Under the pieces are notes generated by a model. That model saw only the letters and a program-made list of their open reading frames with translations. It was not told where the DNA came from and did not search any database. A DNA stretch of 64,000 nt. It comes from Excoecaria cochinchinensis. Taxonomy: Eukaryota; Streptophyta; Magnoliopsida; Malpighiales; Euphorbiaceae. The position numbers and the translations under genes are program-made. Position 1 is the first letter of the stretch. The number at the start of each line of letters is the position of its first letter. The stretch spans positions 23,058,001 to 23,122,000 of the forward strand of contig CANTUQ010000055.1 of the NCBI GenBank assembly GCA_947683425.1, given 5' to 3'. Positions 23,786 to 33,607 of this stretch are shown here, piece by piece.

Positions 23786-24397
23786 CCTTGTTTTCTGAAT
23801 GTGTTTCGTTTGTTCCGCTTTGCACGGTTTCTCACTATTGCATGGTATATGTGTGTGCTTTTGACTCGTGATACTATTGTACTAGTGTCCTTTATATGGA
23901 TTTATATTATATAAGAGTCTTAATTTGAATATTGTTTTTGTTATGTATTGTCTTGTGAGTTGTTGTGTTGTCGAGCCTGAAGTGTCAAGGTATAGGATAA
24001 TTAAGCATGCTTAAGAAGGGTTAGTGTTCAGCTGTTCTGTCCGCCCCGTTTGGGCGAAGCGGTCAACCTCCGAGATGGTCATTAATCGTGTAGTGATAAA
24101 ATGTTTTGAGACTCCGGTCTCCCGCGCTACCTTCGGGTATTAAAGTGTTTTTGAGGCTTCGGTCTCCCGTGCCATGTTCCCGTATCCTCAACCATTGATT
24201 TCAGGCTATTGTGTGAATTGTCTTGCATTGATAAAGTGAGTGTTCTGATTGTAGTGTGATTTCCGTATAGTGTAATAGTTTAGTGCATTGCGTTATATTA
24301 TCCTGATTATATAGTTATATTTCTGTACTCTAATGCATAATGATTTATGTATGTTAGTGCATGTTTCCTTGTATAGTGTTCTGTTGTGTTTGTTTCT

Positions 24398-24442
24398 CCC
24401 CACTAAGCGTTATCGCTTAGCACGGGCTTTTATCCCGTGCAG
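24398..24442 (+). promoter_or_regulatory. Conserved double hairpin with acceptor-like end
   Basis: Stem 1 is CTAAGCG-TTAT-CGCTTAG; stem 2 is GCACGGG-loop-CCCGTGC; the element ends AG followed by GT. The same element is at 368-412, 7633-7678, 16371-16414, 21991-22035, 28370-28414, 32690-32734, 35258-35302, 37373-37417, 44585-44629, 50328-50373 and 58301-58346. Its role is unknown; a structured leader RNA or splice acceptor is my inference. Confidence 0.75.
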
Positions 24443-24784
24443 GTAGCGTGAAGGATTTTGGGAATGCTCGAGTCGTGCATCTGCAGGCAGGCCACATAGG
24501 AGTCGAGTTTATTATTTCTTTTGTTTCCTCCTGTAATTCTTTTTGTATATGTATTATTATTTTTGTAAAGGATTTTAAAATTGTAATCTTTTTGGAATAT
24601 TGTATTTATAACTCTATATCTTAATTATGTTGAAGTATATTTCTATTATATGGTTATTGAATGCTTTCGCTTAGCGCATGTATGTTTCCGCTGTATGCTT
24701 TGTCGCGTCGTGAGTGAGTGTCGTGCTATGGCGCGCCCGCTGGTGCCCTTCCAACGGGGGCGGCGGTGGGGGTGTTACAGGTTG

Positions 24785-24796
24785 TGGTATCAGAGC
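24785..24796 (+). other. RT-E primer binding site (tRNA-iMet)
   Basis: TGGTATCAGAGC lies 5 nt after the 5' LTR. Confidence 0.93.
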
Positions 24797-24909
24797 ACCG
24801 GTTTAGGCGGTTCTGGATGCCTCTGTTTGTTATGTGTTGAGTCTTGGCATGCGATTCGGTTTTGTGTCGTGGCCTAATGCAGATGTGTCTTGTCTTGTGT
24901 AGTGTTTAG

Positions 24910-26106
24910 ATGGAGTCTGATCCAAGTGAGCATGTGGGTGAGACGGTTGGTAGTGCAAGTGTAGTGAGAGGTGAGCAGCCTGCTCCGCAGCGGCAGCGAG
25001 AGGAGATTCCTGGTATGGGTTTTGGTCAAGAGAATCCGGTTTTATTGCAAGGTTTGCTTCAGTTGGTAGAGAGGCTGACTGCTCCTAAGGCCCCGACTGA
25101 GTTGTTAAGGAAAAGAGGAGCCGAGGATTTTCATGGTACTGCTTTGGATCAGTCTGATGTGGCCGAGTTTTGGCTTAAGAGAGTAGGTCGGATTTTGCAA
25201 GAGATAAGATGTCCTGCAGAACAGAAAGTGCTTTGTGCAGTGTCGTTGCTTCAAGGGCCAGCGTACGATTGGTGGGAATTAGTGATGCGGAATCCTCAGC
25301 GACCAGCCGAGTTGACTTGGGATTTCTTCAAGCAAGAATTTGAGCAGAAGTAGGTGACGAAGGCGTATCAAGAGGCTAAGTGGAGAGAGTTTATCAGTCT
25401 GAGGCAGCGAGGTATGACAGTGAGCGAGTATGATAAGGAATTCAGCCGGTTGAGTAAGTACGTGCCTGAGACTTTGTTGACGGATGAGTTCAGAAGTCGG
25501 CATTTCCTAGAGGGACTTCGGGAGGTGTATAGAGGTCCGTTGTCGGCATTGTCAGTTTTGCAACCCGTGGGGTATTATCAGCTTGTGGCAGCGGCGATGA
25601 AGTTAGAAGAGTCTGAGGTGATCAAGCAGAGGATTGAGAGTAAGAGGAAAGCACCGAGTGATGGGTTTGGAAGTGGCAAGAAGTCGAGAGGAGTTCCGAG
25701 TGGCCAAAGTGGGAAGAGTTCGATTCCGGTTCGTTCGGAAGTCGAGAGTGTAGCGCCACCCTCTAGCAAGGGAAGTGTTATTCCGGAGTGTGAGCATTGT
25801 TATAAGCGCCACTGGGGCGAGTGCAGAAGGATCTCTGGAGCGTGCTTCAGATGTGGCAGCCAAGAGCACATGGTGGCGAATTGTCCGGATCGAAGAGAGC
25901 TTCAGGATAGACCAGAGAGTAGAGCCAGTGGTCAGAGGGTGAGAGGGAATCAGAGGGGAAGAGGTAGTGGACGTCCTTCGCAAGCGCCATCAGAGACAGT
26001 GCATAAGTCGCCAACCAAGGAAGTGCCTTCACATCCAAGAGTTTATGCGATGCAAGTAGGGGATATAGCAGATCGAGCTGGACCTTCTGGTAAGTTATGT
26101 TACTAG
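24910..26106 (+). pseudogene. RT-E gag, one nonsense codon; no pol follows
   Basis: The ATG at 24910 opens a frame of about 398 residues related to the Gag of the pol-bearing elements here. It has the core capsid-like region (AYDWWELV near residue 120), then basic and serine-rich sequence, a first degenerate knuckle (CEHCYKRHWGEC) and a canonical CCHC knuckle (CFRCGSQEHMVANC). It ends with AGPSGKLCY exactly where the protease would begin in RT-G or RT-H. The only lesion is TAG at 25351-25353, in QK*VTKAY, where RT-D has tyrosine. Downstream there are about 90 nt and then the polypurine tract. A Gag without pol would need enzymes from another element; the intact-looking sequence on both sides of the stop suggests selection until recently. 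Confidence 0.88.
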
Positions 26107-26183
26107 TTTTCAGTTAAGTTTCTGTTTGTGTGTGGGTTGTTTGGATTTAAGTGATTAGCGGGGAAATTTCGAGGACGAAATTT

Positions 26184-26199
26184 CTTAAGGGGGAGTGAT
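26184..26199 (+). other. Polypurine tract of RT-E
   Basis: TTAAGGGGGAGTGAT directly precedes the 3' LTR. RT-D has the same tract on the minus strand. Confidence 0.9.
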
Positions 26200-28750
26200 T
26201 GTAACAACCCAAATAGGGCCTGGTCGGAATTTGTGCGATAAGTCGGATAAGTGAGGGTATTTTCGTAATTTGAGTAAGAGGAATTTTGGTTAATAGGGAA
26301 GTATGTGTTAAAGGAATTAAATAATCAAGTGTTAAGTGAAGTAAGGGAATCAATAGTGTGTGCTAGTAGTGTATGGTTGTAGGGTGTTAGTGGTCTAAGG
26401 GCTGTTTTTGTATGGTTTGTGAGCATGGTGCCTTGGATGTAAGTGGAATTATTGGAATTGTTATGGAGTGAGTTAAGTTATGGTGCAATGGAAGATATTT
26501 GTGTAAGAAGAACTTGTGTGTGGTTAGTGTATGGTGCCAAGAGTGGATGAGTTAAGATTGATGGCTTGATTCTCTAAGATTGTGACAAGTGGCAAGGGTT
26601 GGTGAGTAATTAATGTAAAGTAGGAGAGAGGAAGGGAGGGGCAGCTTTTGGGTGAGGCTTCCCATGGAAGCTATCTCATTTTTCCCTCATTTCTTCTTCA
26701 TTTCCCGTCCTCCCCTCTCTCTTGCTTTCATTCTTCTACTCTCATCTCTCTTCTCTTGTGATTTCTTGAGTTTTGAGTGGGATCTTGGAAGGTTTGAGCT
26801 GGGTTTGTGGAAGGTAAGTGGTTGAGTTCGTTAGAGGTTTCTTGTTCTTTGATTTCTGGTTTTGGTTGTGATTGGTTTTGATTTAAGTGTTCTTGGTTGG
26901 GTTGTGCAAGAATCGGAAGAGAGGAGGAAGAGCAAAGGCAAGGATAAAGTGGATTCGTGAGGAGCTCGGTTTGAAGCTTCGTATTCCAGGTATGGGAGTC
27001 TGATTTGTAGTGCTTGAGTTGGGTTTAAGTTCATATAAGTGTTGTGAGCTGTGTTGTGAATTGTGGTTTTTTTTCCCTAATTTACTCCTTGGATCAACTC
27101 TATGTGGTGATTGCATGTCATTGGTAATCTTGAGTATTTTATGAATGCATGTTTAAATTGTGTAGTGACTTATAGTGAAGTGCAAGTGATATAGTGACGA
27201 CGTGATGCGTTTTCATAATTTGAGCATGCCCTGTTAGTGTATTTGAGTTTGATTGTGAGTGATTTCTTGTGGAAATTATAGTTGATTATAGTGTAAATGT
27301 GTTTATGTGGCTTGTGAATGATGCGGTGATGTGCTGGAGGCGAGAGGTAAGTGTTTTGAATATGTTGTGTGTATGTATGAAGAGTTGTGTGTGAAAAGAG
27401 TAGGAAAATGTGCAGAATTGGGCAAATCTGGGTTCTGTCGCGATCGCGACAAGTGCCGCGATCGCGACAGAAGGCGGTCTTGGCCCCTTGTTCTTGAAGA
27501 GCCCTCTGTCGCGATCGCGATGCTTGTCGCGAGCGCGACAGAGAGCTCGATCGCGGAAACCTCCGCGCGGGCGTGCTGCCGAGCGTGCGCACGAGGAGGA
27601 GGGAACTGGTCTCTGTCGCGATCGCGACGCTTGTCGCGAGCGCGACAGAGCTCGGCTCCATGAATTCTGCCGCGAGTGCTTCGTCGCGAGGAAGTACCCC
27701 GTGCTCTGTCGCGAGCGCGACACGTGTCGCGATCGCGACAGAGGCCCTTTCTGCTTGCCTTGTTTTCTGAATGTGTTTCGTTTGTTCCGCTTTGCACGGT
27801 TTCTCACTATTGCATGGTATATGTGTGTGCTTTTGACTCGTGATACTATTGTACTAGTGTCCTTTATATGGATTTATATTATATAAGAGTCTTAATTTGA
27901 ATATTGTTTTTGTTATGTATTGTCTTGTGAGTTGTTGTGTTGTCGAGCCTGAAGTGTCAAGGTATAGGATAATTAAGCATGCTTAAGAAGGGTTAGTGTT
28001 CAGCTGTTCTGTCCGCCCCGTTTGGGCGAAGCGGTCGACCTCCGAGATGGTCATCAATCGTGTAGTGATAAAATGTTTTGAGACTCCGGTCTCCCGCGCT
28101 ACCTTCGGGTATTAAAGTGTTTTTGAGGCTTCGGTCTCCCGTGCCGTGTTCCCGTATCCTCAACCATTGATTTCAGGCTATTGTGTGAATTGTCTTGCAT
28201 TGATAAAGTGAGTGTTCTGATTGTAGTGTGATTTCCGTATAGTGTAATAGTTTAGTGCATTGCGTTATATTATCCTGATTATATAGTTATATTTCTGTAC
28301 TCTAATGCATAATGATTTATGTATGTTAGTGCATGTTTCCTTGTATAGTGTTCTGTTGTGTTTGTTTCTCCCCACTAAGCGTTATCGCTTAGCACGGGCT
28401 TTTATCCCGTGCAGGTAGCGTGAAGGATTTTGGGAATGCTCGAGTCGTGCATCTGCAGGCAGGCCACATAGGAGTCGAGTTTATTATTTCTTTTGTTTCC
28501 TCCTGTAATTCTTTTTGTATATGTATTATTATTTTTGTAAAGGATTTTAAAATTGTAATCTTTTTGGAATATTGTATTTATAACTCTATATCTTAATTAT
28601 GTTGAAGTATATTTCTATTATATGGTTATTGAATGCTTCCGCTTAGCGCATGTATGTTTCCGCTGTATGCTTTGTCGCGTCGTGAGTGAGTGTCGTGCTG
28701 TGGCGCGCTCGCCGGTGCCCTTCAAACGGGGCGGCGGTGGGGGTGTTACA
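26200..28750 (+). repeat. RT-E 3' LTR
   Basis: The LTR is 2,551 bp and nearly identical to 22219-24779. The main differences are in the palindrome block: one extra dyad near 27445-27470 and loss of a segment present at 23690-23720. Putative exon at 26911-26989; hairpin at 28370-28414. Confidence 0.95.
27433..27745. repeat. CpG palindrome block in RT-E 3' LTR
   Basis: The same nested dyads as at 23455-23785 with unit gain and loss. CGCGATGCTTGTCGCG here is CCCGATGCTTGTCGCG in the other LTR. Confidence 0.93.
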
Positions 28751-29329
28751 AATATAGATATAACATATATTCATTTCATATAAATAACGGCTATATAAAT
28801 TAAACTCGTAATAATAACTTCAAGTAATAGCCTGATTACTTGCTAACTAGTGGATACGGGTACCAATGATACTGATAGGACACAGTATCCCAAGCATATG
28901 GAGACATGAGTCTCAAAATATTTTATAATCATGTATACCCGGAGGTACACCGGAGATCGAGGCCTCAAACATCTTATATGACCCAAACGGGGCCCGCATG
29001 TAAGAATAACATATAGCAGCTGCACTCACACTCTAACCCTGGATAAGCGCTTATCTATCCACTACTATGACTATCAGGCTCAGATAACAACTCAATCATG
29101 TTCTAAAATAATATTAATATAATAGAGAATCAATCAAGTATAAACTTACAATTTCGTGTATACAGTATGCACTTATCATGATGAAGACGTATAATCTATG
29201 CACAAATCTAATTAAGAACATATAATCTATCAAATAATAGGCTAAATAAGACAAATCATGTGTCGAGTAGTAAAAACCCATGTAAAAATAGCTTAAAACT
29301 CTTTTTCAAAACAGGGCAGGAGAGGCCTC

Positions 29330-29612
29330 ACTGTCGCGCTTGCTATTGCAACTCGTGACGTTAGCGCCTCCCGCCTCGCAAGAAGAAGGGACGGTCACGA
29401 GTCGTGATTCTTCCTCACGACTCGTGACGCCCACGCTCTGCAGGAAAGGAGGTCACGAGTTGTGATTCTCCCTCACGACTCGTGACTTCCAAGAGAAGAG
29501 GGACATGAGTCATGATCTTTAATCACGACTCATGACAGTCCTCTCACAACCTTCTTCACGTCTGCCAAGCGGAACCCACCGTGAGAAGGACAAAAGCCGG
29601 TTCTGTCGCGCT
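29330..29612. repeat. CpG palindrome block in RT-D LTR (mixed type)
   Basis: Both palindrome styles occur in one LTR: GGTCACGAGTCGTGATTC / TCACGACTCGTGAC near 29395-29500, and CTGTCGCGCTCGCTACAG near 29602-29620. This is the only LTR here clearly mixing the two. Confidence 0.85.
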
Positions 29613-30017
29613 CGCTACAGAATTGATTTCCCTCGATCTCCAACACGAAATACAGCATTCACGGGAAAACCAAAACCCAATCTTACCCAAACCCAAATGT
29701 CATGCAATTTCATGTAACAACTTACCTTTTTGGCCCCCAAATCACGTTCACAACCATAATAACACAATCAACCAATATCATTTAACACCAAAATAGCATT
29801 TACAGAGATTCAAACCCGTAACTTCCAACTCATGTTCATGTACTTAATCTCAAAATTTCACATGCAAAACATCAAAACTCCATCATCATAAATCATATAC
29901 ACAAAGTCATTTTACTCATGCATTTTCGTATACTACAACCGCACAAATAACATTAACATTTACTCGAGAACAGGATCCAGATAAGATGGACAATATACGT
30001 CAAATAAACTCCCAAAC

Positions 30018-30095
30018 CTAAAATGGAGCTCAACTTCCACTGACTTTAATCCACTAACTTTCCTTTTCCTTTATCCTTTCACTTTTCTTCAGCTT
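30018..30095 (-). other. Putative 78-nt leader exon in RT-D LTR
   Basis: On the minus strand it follows ...GATGCAAG and is followed by GTTTGGGAG. It contains GGATAAAGGAAAAGGAAAG, a degenerate form of the KGK-coding motif. Confidence 0.45.
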
Positions 30096-30338
30096 CTTGC
30101 ATCAATCAAATAAAAATAAAACCCAATTAACCCAAGCAAAACAAAACCATATCACCATTACAAATCCTAATGAAGAAGAAGATGATGGAGAAGAAGATCC
30201 CAAACCAAAATAATATAGCCACTTACCTTTTTGGAACCTTCAAACCCAAAACCCTAGCTTAAAGCTTGAGAAACACCCACATGAAAGGAAGAGAGAGCAG
30301 AAAAATGGAGATGAGAGAGTGAGAGAGAGAACGTGAGA

Positions 30339-30438
30339 AGGAAGTGGGCAAAACTAAGTGGCTTCCACGGGAAGCTACCACTCCTTCCTCCCCTCTCTCT
30401 TGTCCTTTCAAATCTTCATTCAATGCTCCCAACAACCC
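30339..30438. repeat. 100-bp direct duplication flanking RT-F, left copy
   Basis: The segment AGGAAGTGGG...CAACAACCC ends exactly at the start of RT-F. It is repeated at 33084-33183 directly after RT-F with about two mismatches. Confidence 0.9.
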
Positions 30439-30964
30439 TGTCACACCCCATAAGTGGCCTAATTGGAATTAGCGATTTTAATTGAACAATTTAGGGAAAG
30501 TGGGTATTTTACAAGAGGAATGAGGATTATTTTGCAAGGAAATAAAAGTACTTTAAATGGCAGATTTTATTTTGGTGAGTAAAAGGTAATTTGTCAAGGA
30601 CTATTTTGATAATAGAGGAATAAGTGGATTTGTGAAGCTGTGCATGTCTGCCAAGTGGAAGGAGAGTGTGTGCACGTGGTGAGGGAAAAGAGAAGATTGA
30701 GAAAAATTTAGTTGGATGGGAAACAAAAGACTGAAAGTTCTCTCTTTTCTTGTTCTCTCTCACGTAAACCACATTCTGTTCTTTTTCTCCATTTGCTGTT
30801 CTTTTCATTTGCATGTGTGGATTTCTGTTGAGGAACTAGGGTTTTGGATGTTTTAGAAGTTTCAGAAGGTAAGTGGCTGTCAGATTTAGTGTGGTTCTTC
30901 TTATTCTTAAGGTTTATAAGATTCTGTTCTTGGGTTAATGACTATGATTTTATCTGTATGCAAG

Positions 30965-31048
30965 CATCTGAAGTTAAGAGGATAGAGAAGGGAAAAGGGA
31001 AGATTGTGGATTGAAAGTGCAGTGGATATTTTTGGACTTCAGTAACAG
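30965..31048 (+). other. Putative 84-nt leader exon in RT-F LTR
   Basis: It follows ...CTGTATGCAAG and is followed by GTTTGGGAG. It contains GAGAAGGGAAAAGGGAAG, the KGK-coding motif. Confidence 0.48.
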
Positions 31049-31483
31049 GTTTGGGAGTGTCTGTCTTTCTCATTTTGGATCCTGTTTTCAGTTTTGGTAT
31101 TAATGTGTATGTGTGTGTTTGTATATATATGAAATGTTAAAGTTACGTGTTGTTGTAGACATAGTTACAGTAGAAAAAGAATGATTATGAGTTTGCAAAT
31201 GAGATGGTTAAACATGTATACGAATGTGAAACTCTGGTTTGTGACTCTCTCTCTGTTTATTTACTGTGATTATATGATAATGTGAATACTGTGAGTGAAA
31301 TTGCTGTAATTGTGCCCAGAAGACTTAAAGGTACGTGTTAGCATGATTTTTGCATGAAAAATGGATTTAGACAAATTGGGATTTGAGTTTTGAGTTACAC
31401 TCTGTTTTACGATTTCTTTCTGGGTTTTTAAGTTTTCTGGAAATTTTGAAGTTTGGAGAAGGAGAAACAATCTGTGAGAGGAA

Positions 31484-31790
31484 GATCACGTGACGTGATG
31501 GGGCATCACGCCGTGACCTCCCTCCTTGGGAAGTCACGTGGCGTGATGAAGCATCACGCCGTGACCTTCCTCCCTTTGGGAAGTCGCGACGTGATGGAGC
31601 ATCACGCCTCGCGACCTCTCGCCGGTCTCCCTGCGTGTCACGAGACCAGATCTCGTGATTTTTCCCCTCTCCACTCAGGCGTCACGGGACGTGACTGATG
31701 GTCACGGCGTGACTGCCTTGCTCTTTTGCTTGGCGCTCGCGTGAAGCCTGCGTCACGAGACACCACTGCTTGGGTGTCTCGTGACCAGCC
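31484..31790. repeat. CpG palindrome block in RT-F LTR
   Basis: Dyads are GATCACGTGACGTGATG, GCATCACGCCGTGACC and relatives, repeated three times with CTCC spacers, followed by GTCACGAGACC and GTCTCGTGACC pairs. Confidence 0.88.
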
Positions 31791-33083
31791 TTCCCTGCTG
31801 TCCTGTTTTATTAAAGACAAAGTTTTAACTTCTGTTTTAAGAAGTTTTTGCACTACATGACAAATGTTTGGGTTTAAAATCTGAATTGTAATTAATAATT
31901 GCTTAATATTGAGTTGTATACTTGATTAAATAATTAATGTACATAATTTACTAGTTTATATTTTACATGAACATAAATTGTCTTGAATGTGAATTATTTG
32001 TACTTCTGCCTCCAATAATTGATACTGGATATATTTAAATGTTTCTGAATTTGATCGAGACACATGTACACGTGAAATATGTATTTGCATTTAGTTGTAT
32101 TTAATATTTATAGTTACTTGTTTTAAATGTGATCAGTATACCTGTATACATGGACTACAAATCAGTATTATTTTCAATTCTCATATTGATATTGGTGCTT
32201 GAATTGATGAGTTGAGTTTTAAGCCTGAATAGTCATAGTAGTGGATAAGTAAGCGCTTACTTAGGTCAGAGTGTGTGTGCAGCTGCTATATGATAAAATG
32301 TTATACTTGGGTCCGTTTGGATCCTTGTTTCGACCATGTTTGGTCTATATGGATTTAATGCGAGACTTCGGTCTCTATATGAAAAGTACATGTTTGAGAC
32401 TCATGTCTCTATATGCTTGGGATACTGTGTCCTATCAGTGTCCATTTGACCGTATCCACTTCTAGAGAGTATTTTAGACTAATCAGGCTATATGTTTAAA
32501 TGTGTTACATATGTTGAGATGTATTTTTGACATGATTACAAGTATATGATGCACATGAATTTTTGCATAGCCTTATAGTTTGCATCTTGTATCTGTATAC
32601 CTGGAATGATGAAAATTATGAATTGAGTACTTAATTGCTTGTATTGTTATAAATATTGTATATGCATATTGTTCGTTTGTTTTGTTCCTCCCCACTAAGC
32701 GTTATCGCTTAGCACGGGTTCTTTTCCCGTGCAGGTGGCGAGTTCGGTCCGGAGTCAGATATCTGCAGGTCGGCCACTAGAAGTCTTTTTGGATGAAGTT
32801 GTTTTGAGTCTTCCGTTGTAATTTTTTGTATATGGCTTGTTAATAGCAAAGTAAATCTTTTGTAAAGGAACAAATATTATTTTTGTATATGTATTTGTTT
32901 ACGAGCCTCTTTTTGTAAAACAATATAGATATGATATATGTTACAGGATTTACAGCTATATAATTAAAAGTTTCTTTATAGCTCATTTGGTTTTTGTTTA
33001 TACATGTGTATATGGATTCATTTATATGTGTTTGCTTGCGTGGCACTCCGGTATCCTTCCAACGGGGATGGCGGGGTGTTACA

Positions 33084-33515
33084 AGGAAGTGGGCAAAACT
33101 AAGTGGATTCCACGGGAAGCTACCACTCCTTCCTCCCCTCTCTCTTCTCCTTTCAAATCTTCATTCAATGCTCCCAACAACCCACACACATGTCACTTTA
33201 CCAAAGGTCCTTTTTACTCTCATCTTTGACTAATGTCAAAGGCACCAAACTTAACTCATACCATATAATCTCCAATAAATCACTTTTTCATCCAAGTTAC
33301 CATACACAAATACTACTAGATTATCCCACAACAAAAGTACCCTACATCCATACATCACATGTATACCATATAATTTTCTCCACTTAACTTAACAAATAAA
33401 TTCTTTGGAAATAAATCCTTATTATCCAAATTTTCTTTTGCTAAAATTATTGATATGCTCTAAATATTCCGACTTACCACGCAGATTCCGATTACGCCTA
33501 TTTTGGGTTGTTACA
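33084..33515 (-). repeat. RT-D 3' LTR, piece 3, with duplicated 100 bp
   Basis: It begins with the right copy of the 100-bp duplication (33084-33183), then continues to the LTR start TGTAACAACCC (minus strand) at 33515. Confidence 0.9.
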
Positions 33516-33530
33516 ATCACTCCCCCTTAA
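33516..33530 (-). other. Polypurine tract of RT-D
   Basis: The minus strand reads CTTAAGGGGGAGTGAT next to the LTR, as in RT-E. Confidence 0.88.
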
Positions 33531-33607
33531 GAAATTTCGTCCTCAAAATTTCCCCGCTAACCACTTATATCCAACAATCCAAAACTCAAAACCGAACTTG
33601 ACAAAAG

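Larger units (their letters stand above)
22219..24779 (+). repeat. RT-E 5' LTR
   Basis: The LTR is 2,561 bp, starting TGTAACAACCC and ending GGGGGTGTTACA. In order it holds GCTTCCCGTGGAAGC (22677), a putative intron donor GGTAAGT (22833), a putative exon (22931-23009), the CpG palindrome block (23455-23785), and the double hairpin (24398-24442). A 5-nt gap separates it from the primer site. Confidence 0.95.
22219..28750 (+). mobile_element. RT-E: complete gag-only LTR retrotransposon (TR-GAG type)
   Basis: Two nearly identical LTRs (22219-24779 and 26200-28750) bracket only 1,420 bp. That region has a tRNA-iMet primer site, one gag gene and a polypurine tract, and no pol. AATAT target duplications at 22214-22218 and 28751-28755 confirm a single insertion into the RT-D LTR. 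LTR differences are a handful of substitutions plus small indels in the palindrome block, so the insertion is relatively recent. The layout is that of gag-only elements known in plants as TR-GAG. Confidence 0.95.
28751..30438 (-). repeat. RT-D 3' LTR, piece 2
   Basis: The LTR resumes with AATAT (target duplication of RT-E) and continues to 30438, where RT-F begins. It contains a palindrome block (29330-29612) and a putative exon (30018-30095). The interval 29327-30349 is missing from the other RT-D LTR. Confidence 0.9.
30439..33083 (+). mobile_element. RT-F: solo LTR of a chromovirus-type element
   Basis: The LTR is 2,645 bp, starting TGTCACACCCC and ending GGGGTGTTACA, with no primer site, gag or second LTR. 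It has a putative intron donor (30869), putative exon (30965-31048), palindrome block (31484-31790) and double hairpin (32690-32734). Parts near 32235-32470 resemble the surrounding RT-D LTR in inverted orientation, so the families are related. Its immediate 5-bp flanks (AACCC left, AGGAA right) do not match. Confidence 0.9.

Noticed and set aside
23190..23835. Arginine/serine-rich (SRSRQ, RDRDR) frames in RT-E LTRs
   Set aside because: All six frames across the TCGCGA palindromes give RS- or RD-like peptides; they stop or change with unit indels between the two LTRs, so they are not proteins.
24785..24796. Possible tRNA gene fragment
   Set aside because: Only the 12-nt primer-site complement to tRNA-iMet is present; no cloverleaf can be drawn around it.
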